DNA of 43,502 nucleotides from Aequorivita sp. UBA3180 (GTDB lineage Bacteria; Bacteroidota; Bacteroidia; Flavobacteriales; Flavobacteriaceae). Location: the NCBI GenBank assembly GCA_002364215.1, contig DEXQ01000003.1, forward strand, positions 1-43,502, given 5' to 3'. Positions 16,413-25,117 of the stretch are shown piece by piece (position 1 is the stretch's first letter; every line of letters starts with the position of its first letter). The translations under genes were made by a program, and so were the position numbers. Under the pieces are notes generated by a model, which was given only the letters and a program-made list of their open reading frames with translations, did not search any database and had not been told where the DNA came from.

Positions 16413-17372
16413 ATGCCGCTGATTAAAAGCAATTATATACCAAGCTTTCCTTTTAAAAACGGACACTTCTCCACGATTTATTCCGCAAAGCTCCGGCCGT
16501 CGCCCGGTTTAATCCAACAACGGGAACGTTTGCAATTGCCGGACGGCGATTTTGTGGATATCGATTGGTCCTTCTCCAAAAAAGCTCCCCCCAAGGTTGC
16601 AATCCTACTCCACGGATTGGAAGGCAACGCCCAACGCACGTATATGAAAGGCCAAGCCAAAATCCTGAACCAAAACGGTTGGGATGTTGCTGCGGTGAAT
16701 TTTCGCGGTTGCAGTGGCGAGGCAAATCTTTCCTATCAATCCTACAACGCAGGGAAAACGGACGATCTGGAAGCGGTAATCAATTTTATTCTGAAAAAGA
16801 ACAAATACAGTGAAATAGCACCCGTAGGTTTCAGTTTGGGCGGGAATCTGCTTTTGAAATATTTGGGCGAGCGGGAATCCTTCCCCAAGGAAATAAAAAA
16901 GGCCGTCGCCATTTCCACGCCCTTGAGTTTAAAGGGTTCTTTGGAATCGTTGAATGAATTTTCAAACTGGGTTTACCGCAACTCCTTTTTGACAAATCTT
17001 CGGAAAAAGTACAAAGCGAAAATGAAAGATTTTCCCGAAAAAATGACAGCTTCCGATTATAAAAAAATTACTTCGCTTCTTGAATTCGATAATGTTTACA
17101 CCGCGCCGGCACACGGTTTTAAGGATGCGTTTGATTATTACGAAAAAAACAGCAGCTTGCAATTTCTTCCGAAAATTAAAATTCCAGTCTTTCTTTTAAA
17201 TGCTGAAAACGACAGCTTTCTTTCCTCGGAATGCTACCCAACAGATTTGGCTTCAAAAATGAAAAACCTTTTCCTCGAAACGCCAAAATACGGCGGACAC
17301 GTGGGTTTTCACCAAACCAATAAATTGTATTATAGTGAAACGCGAACATTTGAATTTTTAAACTCGAAATAA
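16413..17372 (+). CDS. YheT-like alpha/beta hydrolase
   Basis: The 319-residue protein belongs to the YheT/EMB8 branch of alpha/beta hydrolases. The signature start, PSFPFKNGHFSTIYSAKLRP, and LLHGLEGNAQRTYMKGQA are followed by the nucleophile elbow GFSLGGN (Ser141). Asp267 in NAENDSF and His296 in GGHVGFH complete a catalytic triad. Members are often esterases or lipases of unknown physiological substrate. It is followed at once by a GC-rich hairpin and the yicC gene. Confidence 0.88.
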   Translation: MPLIKSNYIPSFPFKNGHFSTIYSAKLRPSPGLIQQRERLQLPDGDFVDIDWSFSKKAPPKVAILLHGLEGNAQRTYMKGQAKILNQNGWDVAAVNFRGCSGEANLSYQSYNAGKTDDLEAVINFILKKNKYSEIAPVGFSLGGNLLLKYLGERESFPKEIKKAVAISTPLSLKGSLESLNEFSNWVYRNSFLTNLRKKYKAKMKDFPEKMTASDYKKITSLLEFDNVYTAPAHGFKDAFDYYEKNSSLQFLPKIKIPVFLLNAENDSFLSSECYPTDLASKMKNLFLETPKYGGHVGFHQTNKLYYSETRTFEFLNSK

Positions 17373-17374
17373 CT

Positions 17375-17411
17375 CCCTCCCCATTGGGGAGGGTCGGGGT
17401 GGGGACTTTTT
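17375..17411 (+). terminator. GC-rich hairpin element after the hydrolase gene
   Basis: CCCTCCCC at 17375-17382 pairs with GGGGAGGG at 17386-17393, starting 3 bp after the stop. It is followed by a G-rich stretch and TTTTTATT. It can act as a terminator. The arm-plus-G-rich-tail arrangement looks like a dispersed repeat of this phylum, not a gene-specific site. Confidence 0.6.
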
Positions 17412-17413
17412 AT

Positions 17414-17421
17414 TACCTTTG
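17414..17421 (+). promoter_or_regulatory. Promoter core of yicC-gmk
   Basis: TACCTTTG fits TAnnTTTG, 20 bp before the ATG at 17442, directly after the hairpin element. Confidence 0.45.
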
Positions 17422-17441
17422 CCCTTCATTAAAACAGGAAT

Positions 17442-18299
17442 ATGATTCAATCCATGACGGGCTACGGCAAAGAAGTTGTTCAGTTGCCTTCCAAAACCAT
17501 TACCATCGAAATCAAATCTTTAAACAGCAAAGGTCTCGACCTCAATACGCGCGTGCCTTCGGCATACCGGGAAAAGGAGCTTGAAATCCGAGATCTGCTC
17601 GCAAAATCATTACACCGCGGAAAAGTGGACTTTTCACTTTATATTGAAGTAACGGGCGAGGAGGTAACCACACAGCTGAATGAAGGCGTTGTAAAACAAT
17701 ATATAAAGCAATTGGCAAACGTGGTAAACGGCGACCCCGTAGAGCTTTTAAAAATGGCAGTGCGCATGCCCGATGCCTTGAAAACCGATCGCGAGGAAAT
17801 TGACGAGAAGGAATATAAAGCTATTTTAAACGGAATTGACAAAGCGCTGGAAGCCATAAACGAATACAGGACCGATGAAGGTTTGGTTTTGGAAAACGAC
17901 TTTTTGGAGCGTTCCCAAACTATTTCAAAATTGTTGAAAGAAGTGATTGCCTTGGATCCCGAAAGAATTGACGGCGTAAAGGAAAGATTGCGCAAGGCGG
18001 TGGCGGATTTAAAGGAAAAAGTGGATGAAAACCGCTTTGAGCAGGAATTAATCTATTACCTCGAAAAATATGACATCACCGAAGAAAAGGTTCGCCTTAA
18101 AAACCATTTGGAATATTTTGAGGAATCCTTAAAATCGCACGATTCCAACGGAAAAAAATTGGGTTTCATTACGCAGGAAATTGGTCGCGAAATCAACACC
18201 ATTGGTAGCAAGGCAAATTATGCGCCAATGCAGCAAATAGTGGTACAAATGAAGGATGAGCTGGAAAAAATAAAGGAACAAGCCCTAAACGTTTTATAG
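17442..18299 (+). CDS. yicC: YicC family endoribonuclease
   Basis: The protein has 285 residues, the usual length of YicC/YloC. The family signature is at the N-terminus, MIQSMTGYGK, followed by EIKSLNSKGLDLNTRVPSAYREKELEIRD and HRGKVDFSLYIE. The C-terminal DUF1732 end carries GREINTIGSKANYAPMQQIVVQMKDELEKIKEQ. YicC of E. coli is an endoribonuclease that acts with the RNA turnover machinery. Its stop is directly followed by the ATG of gmk (TAGATG), a strong sign of coupling and a common pairing in bacteria. Confidence 0.92.
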   Translation: MIQSMTGYGKEVVQLPSKTITIEIKSLNSKGLDLNTRVPSAYREKELEIRDLLAKSLHRGKVDFSLYIEVTGEEVTTQLNEGVVKQYIKQLANVVNGDPVELLKMAVRMPDALKTDREEIDEKEYKAILNGIDKALEAINEYRTDEGLVLENDFLERSQTISKLLKEVIALDPERIDGVKERLRKAVADLKEKVDENRFEQELIYYLEKYDITEEKVRLKNHLEYFEESLKSHDSNGKKLGFITQEIGREINTIGSKANYAPMQQIVVQMKDELEKIKEQALNVL

Positions 18300-18872
18300 A
18301 TGGAAGGAGGAAAATTAATCGTTTTTTCGGCTCCTTCCGGCAGTGGAAAAACCACCATCGTGCAACATTTGCTGAAACAGGAAGACCTCAACTTGGAGTT
18401 TTCGGTTTCGTGTACAAGTCGCGAGCCCCGTGGCGATGAAAAGCACGGCGAGAATTACTATTTCATTTCGTTGAAGGATTTTAAACAGCACATTAAAAAT
18501 GGTGATTTTTTAGAGTGGGAAGAAGTGTACCGCGACAATTTTTACGGGACGCTGAAAAGTGAAGTGGAACGTATTTGGAGCCACGGAAAAAACGTGATTT
18601 TTGACATTGACGTTGTTGGTGGACTCCGAATTAAAAAGAAATATCCTGAAAAAACACTGGCGGTTTTCGTAAAACCACCCAGCATCGACGAGCTGAAAAT
18701 CCGGCTTAAAAAACGCAAGACCGAAAGTGAAGAACGCATCAATATGCGCATTGCAAAAGCTTCGGTGGAATTGGCGACTGCGCCGCAATTCGACAAAATC
18801 ATTAAAAACCACGATTTGGAAACCGCTTTAAAGGAAGCGCATGATTTGGTAGAAAATTTTATAAAATCATAA
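18300..18872 (+). CDS. gmk: Guanylate kinase
   Basis: It phosphorylates GMP to GDP. The 190-residue protein has the P-loop SAPSGSGKTT with Lys17, the GMP-binding segment SCTSREPRGDEKHGENYYF, and a lid region around residues 130-150 (RLKKRKTESEERINMRIAKA). It ends DLVENFIKS. It is the second gene of the yicC-gmk-nadD cluster. Confidence 0.96.
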   Translation: MEGGKLIVFSAPSGSGKTTIVQHLLKQEDLNLEFSVSCTSREPRGDEKHGENYYFISLKDFKQHIKNGDFLEWEEVYRDNFYGTLKSEVERIWSHGKNVIFDIDVVGGLRIKKKYPEKTLAVFVKPPSIDELKIRLKKRKTESEERINMRIAKASVELATAPQFDKIIKNHDLETALKEAHDLVENFIKS

Positions 18873-18882
18873 AAATAATCCC

Positions 18883-18910
18883 GTACAGACGCACGGCCGT
18901 GCGTCTCTAC
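18883..18910. repeat. 28-bp near-perfect palindrome between gmk and nadD
   Basis: Arms of 14 bp (18883-18896 and 18897-18910) meet at GGCC with a single mismatch, and the right arm ends GCGTCTCTAC. Its GC-rich content contrasts with the surrounding AT-rich spacer. The lack of a T run argues against a terminator. It looks like a REP-type or miniature mobile repeat inserted in a 46-bp gap. Confidence 0.75.
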
Positions 18911-18918
18911 AGAAAAAA

Positions 18919-19503
18919 ATGGCAAAAAAAATTGGACTTTATTTCGGCACGTTCAACCCCATTCACGTGGGGCATTTGATTATTGCCAACCACATGGTGG
19001 AGTTCAGCGATTTGGATGAAGTTTGGTTTGTGGTTACACCACACAATCCACATAAAAAGAAAAAAACGCTTTTGGAAGACCACCACCGTTTGGCAATGGT
19101 ACGGATTGCCGTGGATGAGTATCCAAAATTACAGGCCAGTAATGTGGAATTTGACCTGCCGCAGCCCAATTATACTGTGAATACTTTGGCTTATCTGGAA
19201 GAAAAGTACCCAAAAAATAATTTCTGCTTGATAATGGGCGAGGACAACCTGAAAAGCCTTCACAAGTGGAAAAATTATGAAGTGATTTTAGAACGCTATT
19301 CCATCTACGTTTACCCAAGAATTTCCGAAGGAATCGTGGGAACACAATTTGTCAATCATGAAAAGATAAAGAAAGTTGACGCCCCAATTATTGAGCTTTC
19401 TTCAACATTTATTAGAAAAAGTATAAAATACGGTAAAAACATTCGCCCGATGCTTTCTGCTGAGGTTTGGAAGTATCTGGACGAGATGAATTTTTATAAA
19501 TGA
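18919..19503 (+). CDS. nadD: Nicotinate-nucleotide adenylyltransferase
   Basis: The protein of 194 residues makes nicotinate adenine dinucleotide in NAD synthesis. The nucleotidyltransferase signature GTFNPIHVGHLIIANHM is at residues 10-26, and SSTFIRKSIKYGKNIR, the ISSTxIR motif, is near residue 155. YLEEKYPKNNFCLIMGEDNLKSLHKWK is typical. It is the last gene of the yicC-gmk-nadD cluster, separated from gmk only by the palindrome. Confidence 0.95.
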   Translation: MAKKIGLYFGTFNPIHVGHLIIANHMVEFSDLDEVWFVVTPHNPHKKKKTLLEDHHRLAMVRIAVDEYPKLQASNVEFDLPQPNYTVNTLAYLEEKYPKNNFCLIMGEDNLKSLHKWKNYEVILERYSIYVYPRISEGIVGTQFVNHEKIKKVDAPIIELSSTFIRKSIKYGKNIRPMLSAEVWKYLDEMNFYK

Positions 19504-19510
19504 AAAACCG

Positions 19511-19544
19511 CCCCACCAAATTAACACTTGGGGAGCGGCTTCAA
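19511..19544 (+). terminator. Possible hairpin after nadD
   Basis: CCGCCCC at 19508-19514 and GGGGAGCGG at 19530-19538 can form an imperfect stem, but no long T run follows. The rest of the 200-bp gap holds two short inverted repeats (ATTGAAA/TTTCAAT and AGATTG/CAATCT) and the gpsA promoter. Confidence 0.35.
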
Positions 19545-19655
19545 CTAAATAACCAACCAAAATCATTGAAACTACCTAAATTTCAATAATCAATGTCAGT
19601 AACGCAAACAGGCAGTAAAAGATTGTATGCACAATCTTAAGCTACTGTTAAATGT

Positions 19656-19684
19656 TTTGATAAAATAAGAATTGTTTACTTTTG
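19656..19684 (+). promoter_or_regulatory. Promoter of gpsA
   Basis: A TTTG at 19656-19659 and TACTTTTG at 19677-19684 have the Bacteroidota -33/-7 layout with a 17-bp gap. The start codon follows at 19703. Confidence 0.5.
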
Positions 19685-19702
19685 AATTCATAATTTTAAT
19701 AA

Positions 19703-20707
19703 ATGCAAGAAAAACCAAAATTTGCAGTCTTTGGCGGTGGAAGCTGGGCTACGGCCATTGTAAAAATGCTCTGTGAAAACCTAGAGGAAGTGTGTTGGTA
19801 TATGCGAAGCAATTACGCTTTGGAACATCTTAAAAAGCACGGCCACAACCCTAATTATTTAAGTTCGGTAGAATTTAATTTGAAGCAACTTAAACTAAGT
19901 AACGATATTAATGAAACCATTAGCTGTGCAGATTGTCTCATTTTTGTAATACCATCCGCTTTCCTTGAAAGGGAGCTTGAAAAACTGACAGTTTCTTTGG
20001 AAGACAAAATAGTTTTTTCAGCCATTAAAGGCATTGTTCCCGAAACTAGCCTTATCGTCGGGGACCATTTTAACACACATTACAAAGTTCCTTTTAACAA
20101 TATTGGGGTAATCTCTGGTCCATGCCACGCGGAAGAAGTTGCGTTGGAAAGACTCTCATACCTCACCATAGCTAGTGCCGATGATGAAAAAGCAAAACTT
20201 GTTGCAAACGTTTTAAGCAGTGATTACATTAAATGCACAACCAGCGATGATGTTTTGGGGATAGAATACGCGGCAATGCTCAAAAATATTTACGCCGTGG
20301 CTGCAGGGATTGCACACGGACTTGGGTATGGCGACAACTTTCAAAGCGTATTGATGAGCAATGCCATCCGCGAGATGAAAAAATACGTGAAAAAGGTTCA
20401 CAAAATGAAACGTGACATAAACGATTCAGCTTATTTGGGAGATTTATTGGTTACGGGTTATTCTGTGTTCAGTCGAAACCGCTTGTTTGGAACAATGATT
20501 GGAAAAGGCTATACCGTGAAAAGTGCCCAGCTTGAAATGAGTATGATTGCTGAAGGCTATTACGCTACTAAAAGCGCTTACAATTTAAACCAGCAAAAAG
20601 GCAAGAAAAAAGCCAAGACCCCCATAATAAATGCAGTGTATGAAGTGCTTTATGAAAATAAAGACCCGAAAAAAACATTTAAAAAATTAACTGAAAAGTT
20701 GGATTAA
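19703..20707 (+). CDS. gpsA: Glycerol-3-phosphate dehydrogenase [NAD(P)+]
   Basis: The protein has 334 residues and reduces dihydroxyacetone phosphate to sn-glycerol-3-phosphate for phospholipid synthesis. The nucleotide-binding FGGGSWATAIVKML is at residues 9-22, and the catalytic region has FSAIKGIVPE, then VISGPCHAEEVALERL and LKNIYAVAAGIAHGLGYGDN with the conserved Lys. The C-terminal half is the helical substrate domain. It is transcribed alone and ends at a strong terminator shared with the prolyl oligopeptidase gene. Confidence 0.94.
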   Translation: MQEKPKFAVFGGGSWATAIVKMLCENLEEVCWYMRSNYALEHLKKHGHNPNYLSSVEFNLKQLKLSNDINETISCADCLIFVIPSAFLERELEKLTVSLEDKIVFSAIKGIVPETSLIVGDHFNTHYKVPFNNIGVISGPCHAEEVALERLSYLTIASADDEKAKLVANVLSSDYIKCTTSDDVLGIEYAAMLKNIYAVAAGIAHGLGYGDNFQSVLMSNAIREMKKYVKKVHKMKRDINDSAYLGDLLVTGYSVFSRNRLFGTMIGKGYTVKSAQLEMSMIAEGYYATKSAYNLNQQKGKKKAKTPIINAVYEVLYENKDPKKTFKKLTEKLD

Positions 20708-20736
20708 AAAAAGCCCCTCAGATTGAGGGGCTTTTT
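20706..20736. terminator. Bidirectional terminator between gpsA and the prolyl oligopeptidase gene
   Basis: AAAAAGCCCCTCA pairs with TGAGGGGCTTTTT around a 3-base loop. Both sides carry runs of A or T, so it serves both convergent genes. Confidence 0.9.
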
Positions 20737-20739
20737 CAA

Positions 20740-22902
20740 TTATTGTTTTATTTCTTTATTGATATTTTCCGGCAAATCTTCATAACCCATATTGAATAGG
20801 GTAAATCCAAAAATATCTGCATACTGCTCAATGGTTTTGCTCACAGGTGTTCCCGCTCCGTGACCGGCATCGGTTTCAATTCTAATTAAAACAGGATTAT
20901 TCCCCGCTTGCTTTGACTGAAGTTCAGCAGCAAATTTAAAGCTATGCGCGGGTACTACCCTATCATCGTGATCGCCGGTAGTGATTAAAGTTGCTGGATA
21001 TTCCACCCCTTCTTTTACATTGTGCAATGGCGAATAGCCTTTTAAATACTCAAACATTTCTTTGCTGTCTTCGGCTGTACCGTAATCATACGCCCAACCT
21101 GCTCCCGCAGTAAAAGTATGGTAACGAAGCATATCCAAAACCCCAACTGCCGGAAGTGCTACTTTCATTAAATCTGGACGCTGCGTCATTGTTGCGCCTA
21201 CAAGCAACCCTCCGTTTGAACCTCCGCGAACAGCGAGATAATCGCTGGAAGTATAGTTGTTTTTAATTAAATATTCAGCAGCAGCTATAAAATCATCAAA
21301 TACGTTTTGCTTTTTCATCTGCGTACCCGCATCGTGCCATTTTTTGCCATACTCACCGCCACCGCGAAGGTTTGGTACAGCATAAACACCACCTTGCTCC
21401 ATCCATACGGCGTTTGCAATACTAAAGCCTGGTGTTAAACTAATATTAAACCCACCGTAACCGTAAAGGATTGTTGGGTTTTTTCCGTCCATTTTCAAGC
21501 CTTTTTTGTGGGTAATTATCATTGGTATTTTGGTCCCATCCTTTGAGGTATAGAAAACCTGATGGCTTTCGAAGTTTTCTGGGTTGAAGTCTATTTCAGG
21601 CTTTATGAATAATTCTGAATTGCCGCTTGCAATATCATATTTATAAATGCTGCCGGGAGTAACATAATTTGTGAAGGAATAGTACAATTCCTTTTCTTCC
21701 TTTTTTGTTCCAAAACCACCCGCCGAACCAACGCCCGGAAGTTTCACTTCGCGAATCAATTTTCCGTCATAATCATACTGCATTACTTTTGAAACAGCGT
21801 CAACCATATAGTTTGCAAAAATATTTCCGCCTCCGGTGCTAGGTGAAAGTACATTTTCAGTTTCAGGAATAAAATCCACCCAATTATCAGGAGTTGGATT
21901 GCTGGCATCTACGGTAACTACTTTTTTGTTTGGTGCATTTCTATTTGTAACAATGTATAATTTTGAACCAACGTTTTCCAAAATGGAGGTGTCAGAATCC
22001 GTATCGTCCAAAATAGTTACAAACGCAGCTCCAGGTTTTGTCAAATCCTTTATAAACAGTTTATTTCCAGAAGTTGAAGTACTCGCCCTTACTACCAAAT
22101 AATTATTATCTTCTGTTACACTCGCATTTATATAGCGGTGCTTTTCTTCTGGGGTAGCTCCAAAAATCACCTTGTCCTCACTTTGCGGGGTTCCCATTTT
22201 GTGGTAGTACACTTTGTGCTGATCAGTTTTAGCTGAAAGCTCACTGCCCTTTGGTTTATCATAACTGGAATAGTAAAAACCGTCTTCACCCTGCCATGAA
22301 AGTCCGCTGAATTTAATGTCTTTTAATGTATCTCCAACCAATTCCTTCGTTTCAGTATTCATTACAAGAACTTTACGCCAGTCACTCCCGCCTTCAGAAA
22401 TACTATAGGCCAGCTTGCTGCCATCTTTGCTGAAACTTGTCTCGCCCAAAGAAATGGTCCCGTCTTCCTTAAAAGTATTGGGGTCCAAAAATACTTCAGC
22501 AGTACTTGGGTCTTCACCTGTTTTGTATCGATATAGTACATACTGGTTCTGCAAACCATCGTTTTTGTAGAAATAGGTATAATCGCCTTCCTTAAATGGG
22601 GGGCCAACTTTTTCGTAGTTCCATAGATCGGAAAGCCGTTGTTTCAATTCTTCCCGGAAAGGTATTTTTTCTAAATACCCGAAGGTTACTTCGTTTTCAG
22701 CCTTAACCCAGACGGCGGTTTCTTCACTGCGGTCATCTTCCAACCATCGGTATGGATCTTTTACTTCAACACCAAAGTAGGTATCTACAGTATCAACTTT
22801 TTTTGTTTGCGGATAGGTCACGGAAATAACTTCTTTTTTTGGTTCTTCCTTACAGCCCACAAAGGCAAGTACAAGGATTGCTGGAACAATTGTAAATTTC
22901 AT
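20740..22902 (-). CDS. Prolyl oligopeptidase (S9A), lipoprotein
   Basis: The protein of 720 residues cleaves proline-containing peptides. The signal peptide ends in a lipobox (LAFVGC, Cys at 17), so it is likely membrane-anchored on the periplasmic or outer face. An N-terminal seven-bladed propeller starts with the YFGVEVKDPYRWLEDD signature. The C-terminal hydrolase domain has the triad Ser562 (RGGSNGGLL), Asp646 (GDHDDRVVP) and His681 (DAGHGAGTP), and GGFNISLTPGF at the oxyanion region. The length is standard. There is no neighbour in its own transcript. Confidence 0.93.
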   Translation of the reverse strand: MKFTIVPAILVLAFVGCKEEPKKEVISVTYPQTKKVDTVDTYFGVEVKDPYRWLEDDRSEETAVWVKAENEVTFGYLEKIPFREELKQRLSDLWNYEKVGPPFKEGDYTYFYKNDGLQNQYVLYRYKTGEDPSTAEVFLDPNTFKEDGTISLGETSFSKDGSKLAYSISEGGSDWRKVLVMNTETKELVGDTLKDIKFSGLSWQGEDGFYYSSYDKPKGSELSAKTDQHKVYYHKMGTPQSEDKVIFGATPEEKHRYINASVTEDNNYLVVRASTSTSGNKLFIKDLTKPGAAFVTILDDTDSDTSILENVGSKLYIVTNRNAPNKKVVTVDASNPTPDNWVDFIPETENVLSPSTGGGNIFANYMVDAVSKVMQYDYDGKLIREVKLPGVGSAGGFGTKKEEKELYYSFTNYVTPGSIYKYDIASGNSELFIKPEIDFNPENFESHQVFYTSKDGTKIPMIITHKKGLKMDGKNPTILYGYGGFNISLTPGFSIANAVWMEQGGVYAVPNLRGGGEYGKKWHDAGTQMKKQNVFDDFIAAAEYLIKNNYTSSDYLAVRGGSNGGLLVGATMTQRPDLMKVALPAVGVLDMLRYHTFTAGAGWAYDYGTAEDSKEMFEYLKGYSPLHNVKEGVEYPATLITTGDHDDRVVPAHSFKFAAELQSKQAGNNPVLIRIETDAGHGAGTPVSKTIEQYADIFGFTLFNMGYEDLPENINKEIKQ

Positions 22903-22964
22903 ATTATTGATTTTTTGGAAATGTAAATGTAATGTTTTTACTTAAAAGGAAATATTACAATATG

Positions 22965-22992
22965 TAAAAAGGCTTCCGCAAAGAAGCCCTTA
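22965..22992 (-). terminator. Terminator of the DoxX-like gene
   Basis: Minus-strand GGCTTC and GAAGCC (22971-22976 and 22983-22988) form a stem followed by five T. It is 20 bp past the DoxX-like stop. Confidence 0.7.
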
Positions 22993-23012
22993 AATACTGC
23001 ATACAGTTGGAG

Positions 23013-23393
23013 TTAATGAAATAAGGGTTTATAAACTTTCCAATGCTTATAAATCAAAATAACATTCAATATAGTTATCACCAAGGCCACAAGAAGACCT
23101 GGTGTATCCAAAAATAAATGAAATAATAAGATATTAACCGTAATGGGGGCCAACAAAAGCAATGCAAACGAAACCCACTTGTTAATAAGCAAAAGCAAAC
23201 CGATAAAGATTTCCAAAATTCCAATGACTTTTAGAATGTAGCCTGTGCTGCTAAGCGAATCGATAAAAATTGCCGCATCTCCCGTATAAATATGGGTAGG
23301 CATAATGTGAAGATTTATCAATTTACTCAGTCCAAAAAATAGTAATCCTAAGCCTAAAATGATTCTCAGGATTTTAGTAAATGTTGAATTCAT
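23013..23393 (-). CDS. DoxX/MauE-like small membrane protein
   Basis: The 126-residue protein has four predicted membrane helices, with a FFGLSKLINL first loop, GILEIFIGLLLLINKW, and a short loop before the last helix. This is the DoxX-like layout. Members have mixed roles in redox reactions or membrane stress; no specific role can be given. It is transcribed alone with its own terminator, 120 bp downstream of asd. Confidence 0.78.
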   Translation of the reverse strand: MNSTFTKILRIILGLGLLFFGLSKLINLHIMPTHIYTGDAAIFIDSLSSTGYILKVIGILEIFIGLLLLINKWVSFALLLLAPITVNILLFHLFLDTPGLLVALVITILNVILIYKHWKVYKPLFH

Positions 23394-23442
23394 AGGCTTT
23401 ACGTTTAAGGGTTAATCCTTTAAAGGTACTGAAAAATAAAAA

Positions 23443-23470
23443 ACGCACCTTTATATAAAGTGCGTTTTTT
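23443..23470 (-). terminator. Terminator of asd
   Basis: ACGCAC and GTGCGT flank an AT-rich palindrome, and the minus-strand side is followed by a run of T (aaaaa on the plus strand). It is 43 bp past the asd stop. Confidence 0.7.
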
Positions 23471-23512
23471 TAACAAAATTTTAAAAAGATTATTAGTTTT
23501 TCTCTTAAATAC

Positions 23513-24502
23513 TTAAACAAGCTTATTGTTTACCAAGTATTCTGCAATTTGAACGGCGTTCGTTGCTGCTCCTTTCCGAAGGTTATCACTTACAATCCAC
23601 ATATTTAATGTATTGGGTTGTGTTTCATCCCGACGAATTCTTCCAACAAATACATCGTCTTTATCGTGAGCGTACATTGGCATCGGGTATGTATTTGTAT
23701 CTGGGTTGTCCTGAACGATGATACCTGGAGTTTCATGCAGAATTCTACGGATATCTCCCAATTCAAAATCATTTTCAAATTGTACGTTTACAGCCTCACT
23801 GTGCCCGCCAGCTGTTGGAATTCTCACTGCAGTAGCAGTTACTGAAAAAGTACGATCGTCCAATATTTTTTGTGGCTCACGGGCCAGTTTCATCTCTTCT
23901 TTTGTATAACCGTTTTCCTCAAAAACATCACAATGGGGCAATGCATTTTTATGGATAGGATACGGGTATGCCATTTCTCCCTTTATTCCCACCATTTCGT
24001 TCTCCATTTGTTGTACAGCCTTTAAACCGGTTCCTGAAACGGATTGGTAGGTAGAAACCACCACTCTTTTCATATTGTATTTTTTGTGAAGGGGCGCCAA
24101 AGCCATTACCAATTGTATGGTAGAGCAATTGGGGTTGGCTATTATTTTATCTTCTTTGGTCAATAGATGGGCGTTGATTTCGGGAACAATTAACTTCTTT
24201 CCGGGCTCCATTCTCCAAGCCGAAGAATTATCTATTACAGTAGTGCCCACCTCAGCAAACTTTGGGGCCCATTCTAATGATGTGCTTCCACCTGCAGAAA
24301 AAATTGCAATGTCTGGGGCTGCAGCAACAGCCTGCTCTAGACCAATCACTTTGTGGTTTTTTCCTTTAAAGGAAATTTCTTTTCCCACAGATCTTTCTGA
24401 AGCCACCAAGAGCAATTCGTCAATAGAAAAGTTACGCTCCTGCAATACTTTCAACATTACCTCGCCAACCATCCCGGTGGCACCTACCAAAGCTAATTTC
24501 AT
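23513..24502 (-). CDS. asd: Aspartate-semialdehyde dehydrogenase
   Basis: It makes aspartate semialdehyde for the lysine, methionine and threonine branch. The 329-residue protein has the NADP-binding GATGMVGEVML at the N-terminus and the catalytic Cys at about residue 126 in IANPNCSTIQLV. The substrate-binding region PTAGGHSEAVNV follows, and the C-terminus ends in helices with WIVSDNLRKGAATNAVQIAEYL. It is preceded by mscL with a terminator in between, so it is probably transcribed alone. Confidence 0.95.
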   Translation of the reverse strand: MKLALVGATGMVGEVMLKVLQERNFSIDELLLVASERSVGKEISFKGKNHKVIGLEQAVAAAPDIAIFSAGGSTSLEWAPKFAEVGTTVIDNSSAWRMEPGKKLIVPEINAHLLTKEDKIIANPNCSTIQLVMALAPLHKKYNMKRVVVSTYQSVSGTGLKAVQQMENEMVGIKGEMAYPYPIHKNALPHCDVFEENGYTKEEMKLAREPQKILDDRTFSVTATAVRIPTAGGHSEAVNVQFENDFELGDIRRILHETPGIIVQDNPDTNTYPMPMYAHDKDDVFVGRIRRDETQPNTLNMWIVSDNLRKGAATNAVQIAEYLVNNKLV

Positions 24503-24518
24503 TATTTTAAATTTTAGG

Positions 24519-24526
24519 CAAAAGTA
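24519..24526 (-). promoter_or_regulatory. Promoter core of asd
   Basis: The minus strand reads TACTTTTG, 16 bp upstream of the asd start, giving a very short leader. The mscL terminator lies just upstream. Confidence 0.45.
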
Positions 24527-24560
24527 GTTTATCCATATTTATTTTTTCAGAATAAAAAGC

Positions 24561-24593
24561 AAAAAAGAACCCTCTCCATTTTGGAGAGGGTTT
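24561..24593 (-). terminator. Terminator of mscL
   Basis: AACCCTCTCCA (24568-24578) pairs with TGGAGAGGGTT (24582-24592), and on the minus strand it is followed by a run of T. It lies between mscL and asd. Confidence 0.85.
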
Positions 24594-24628
24594 AAGGTTA
24601 GAATATGTAATGCAGCGGTGACTGTAAA

Positions 24629-25039
24629 TTATTTTTTTCTCAGTTCGTCACGAATTTCCATCAATAAATCCTTTTCTGATGGTCCTGGGTCCGGCGCAGG
24701 GGCTTCTTCTTTTTTCTTACGCACTTTTCCGTATGCCTTCACTATCAAGAACAATACAAAACCAACAATAATTAAATTGATGATAGAGTTTATCCATTTT
24801 CCGTACATAATGGCATTCTCCGGCTTGGTAACCTCTCCGTCTGGAGCAACCACAGCCTCTGAAAGCACTACTTTTAAATCGGCAAAGTCAACACCTCCAG
24901 TAAAATTACCCACTATCGGCATCATGACATCATTGGTAAAACTTGAAACAACGGTGCCTACAGCAGCGGCAAGTAGAACGGCTACGGCAAGGTCTACCAC
25001 ATTGCCGGTCATAATAAAATCCCTAAATTCTTTTAACAT
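24629..25039 (-). CDS. mscL: Large-conductance mechanosensitive channel
   Basis: It forms the homopentameric emergency valve of the inner membrane. The 136-residue protein shows the family N-terminus MLKEFRDFIMTGNVVDLAVAV with the pore-lining helix, and later LINLIIVGFVLFLIVKAYG as the second membrane helix. The cytoplasmic helix ends LMEIRDELRKK. It follows alr after 78 bp on the same strand and ends at its own terminator. Confidence 0.95.
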   Translation of the reverse strand: MLKEFRDFIMTGNVVDLAVAVLLAAAVGTVVSSFTNDVMMPIVGNFTGGVDFADLKVVLSEAVVAPDGEVTKPENAIMYGKWINSIINLIIVGFVLFLIVKAYGKVRKKKEEAPAPDPGPSEKDLLMEIRDELRKK

Positions 25040-25117
25040 GTTGATTGGTTTTAGAAGTTAATAGCCACTAATTTACTTAAAAAGAATTCATTTCCTAAAA
25101 TAATTTCCCAAAAGGAA

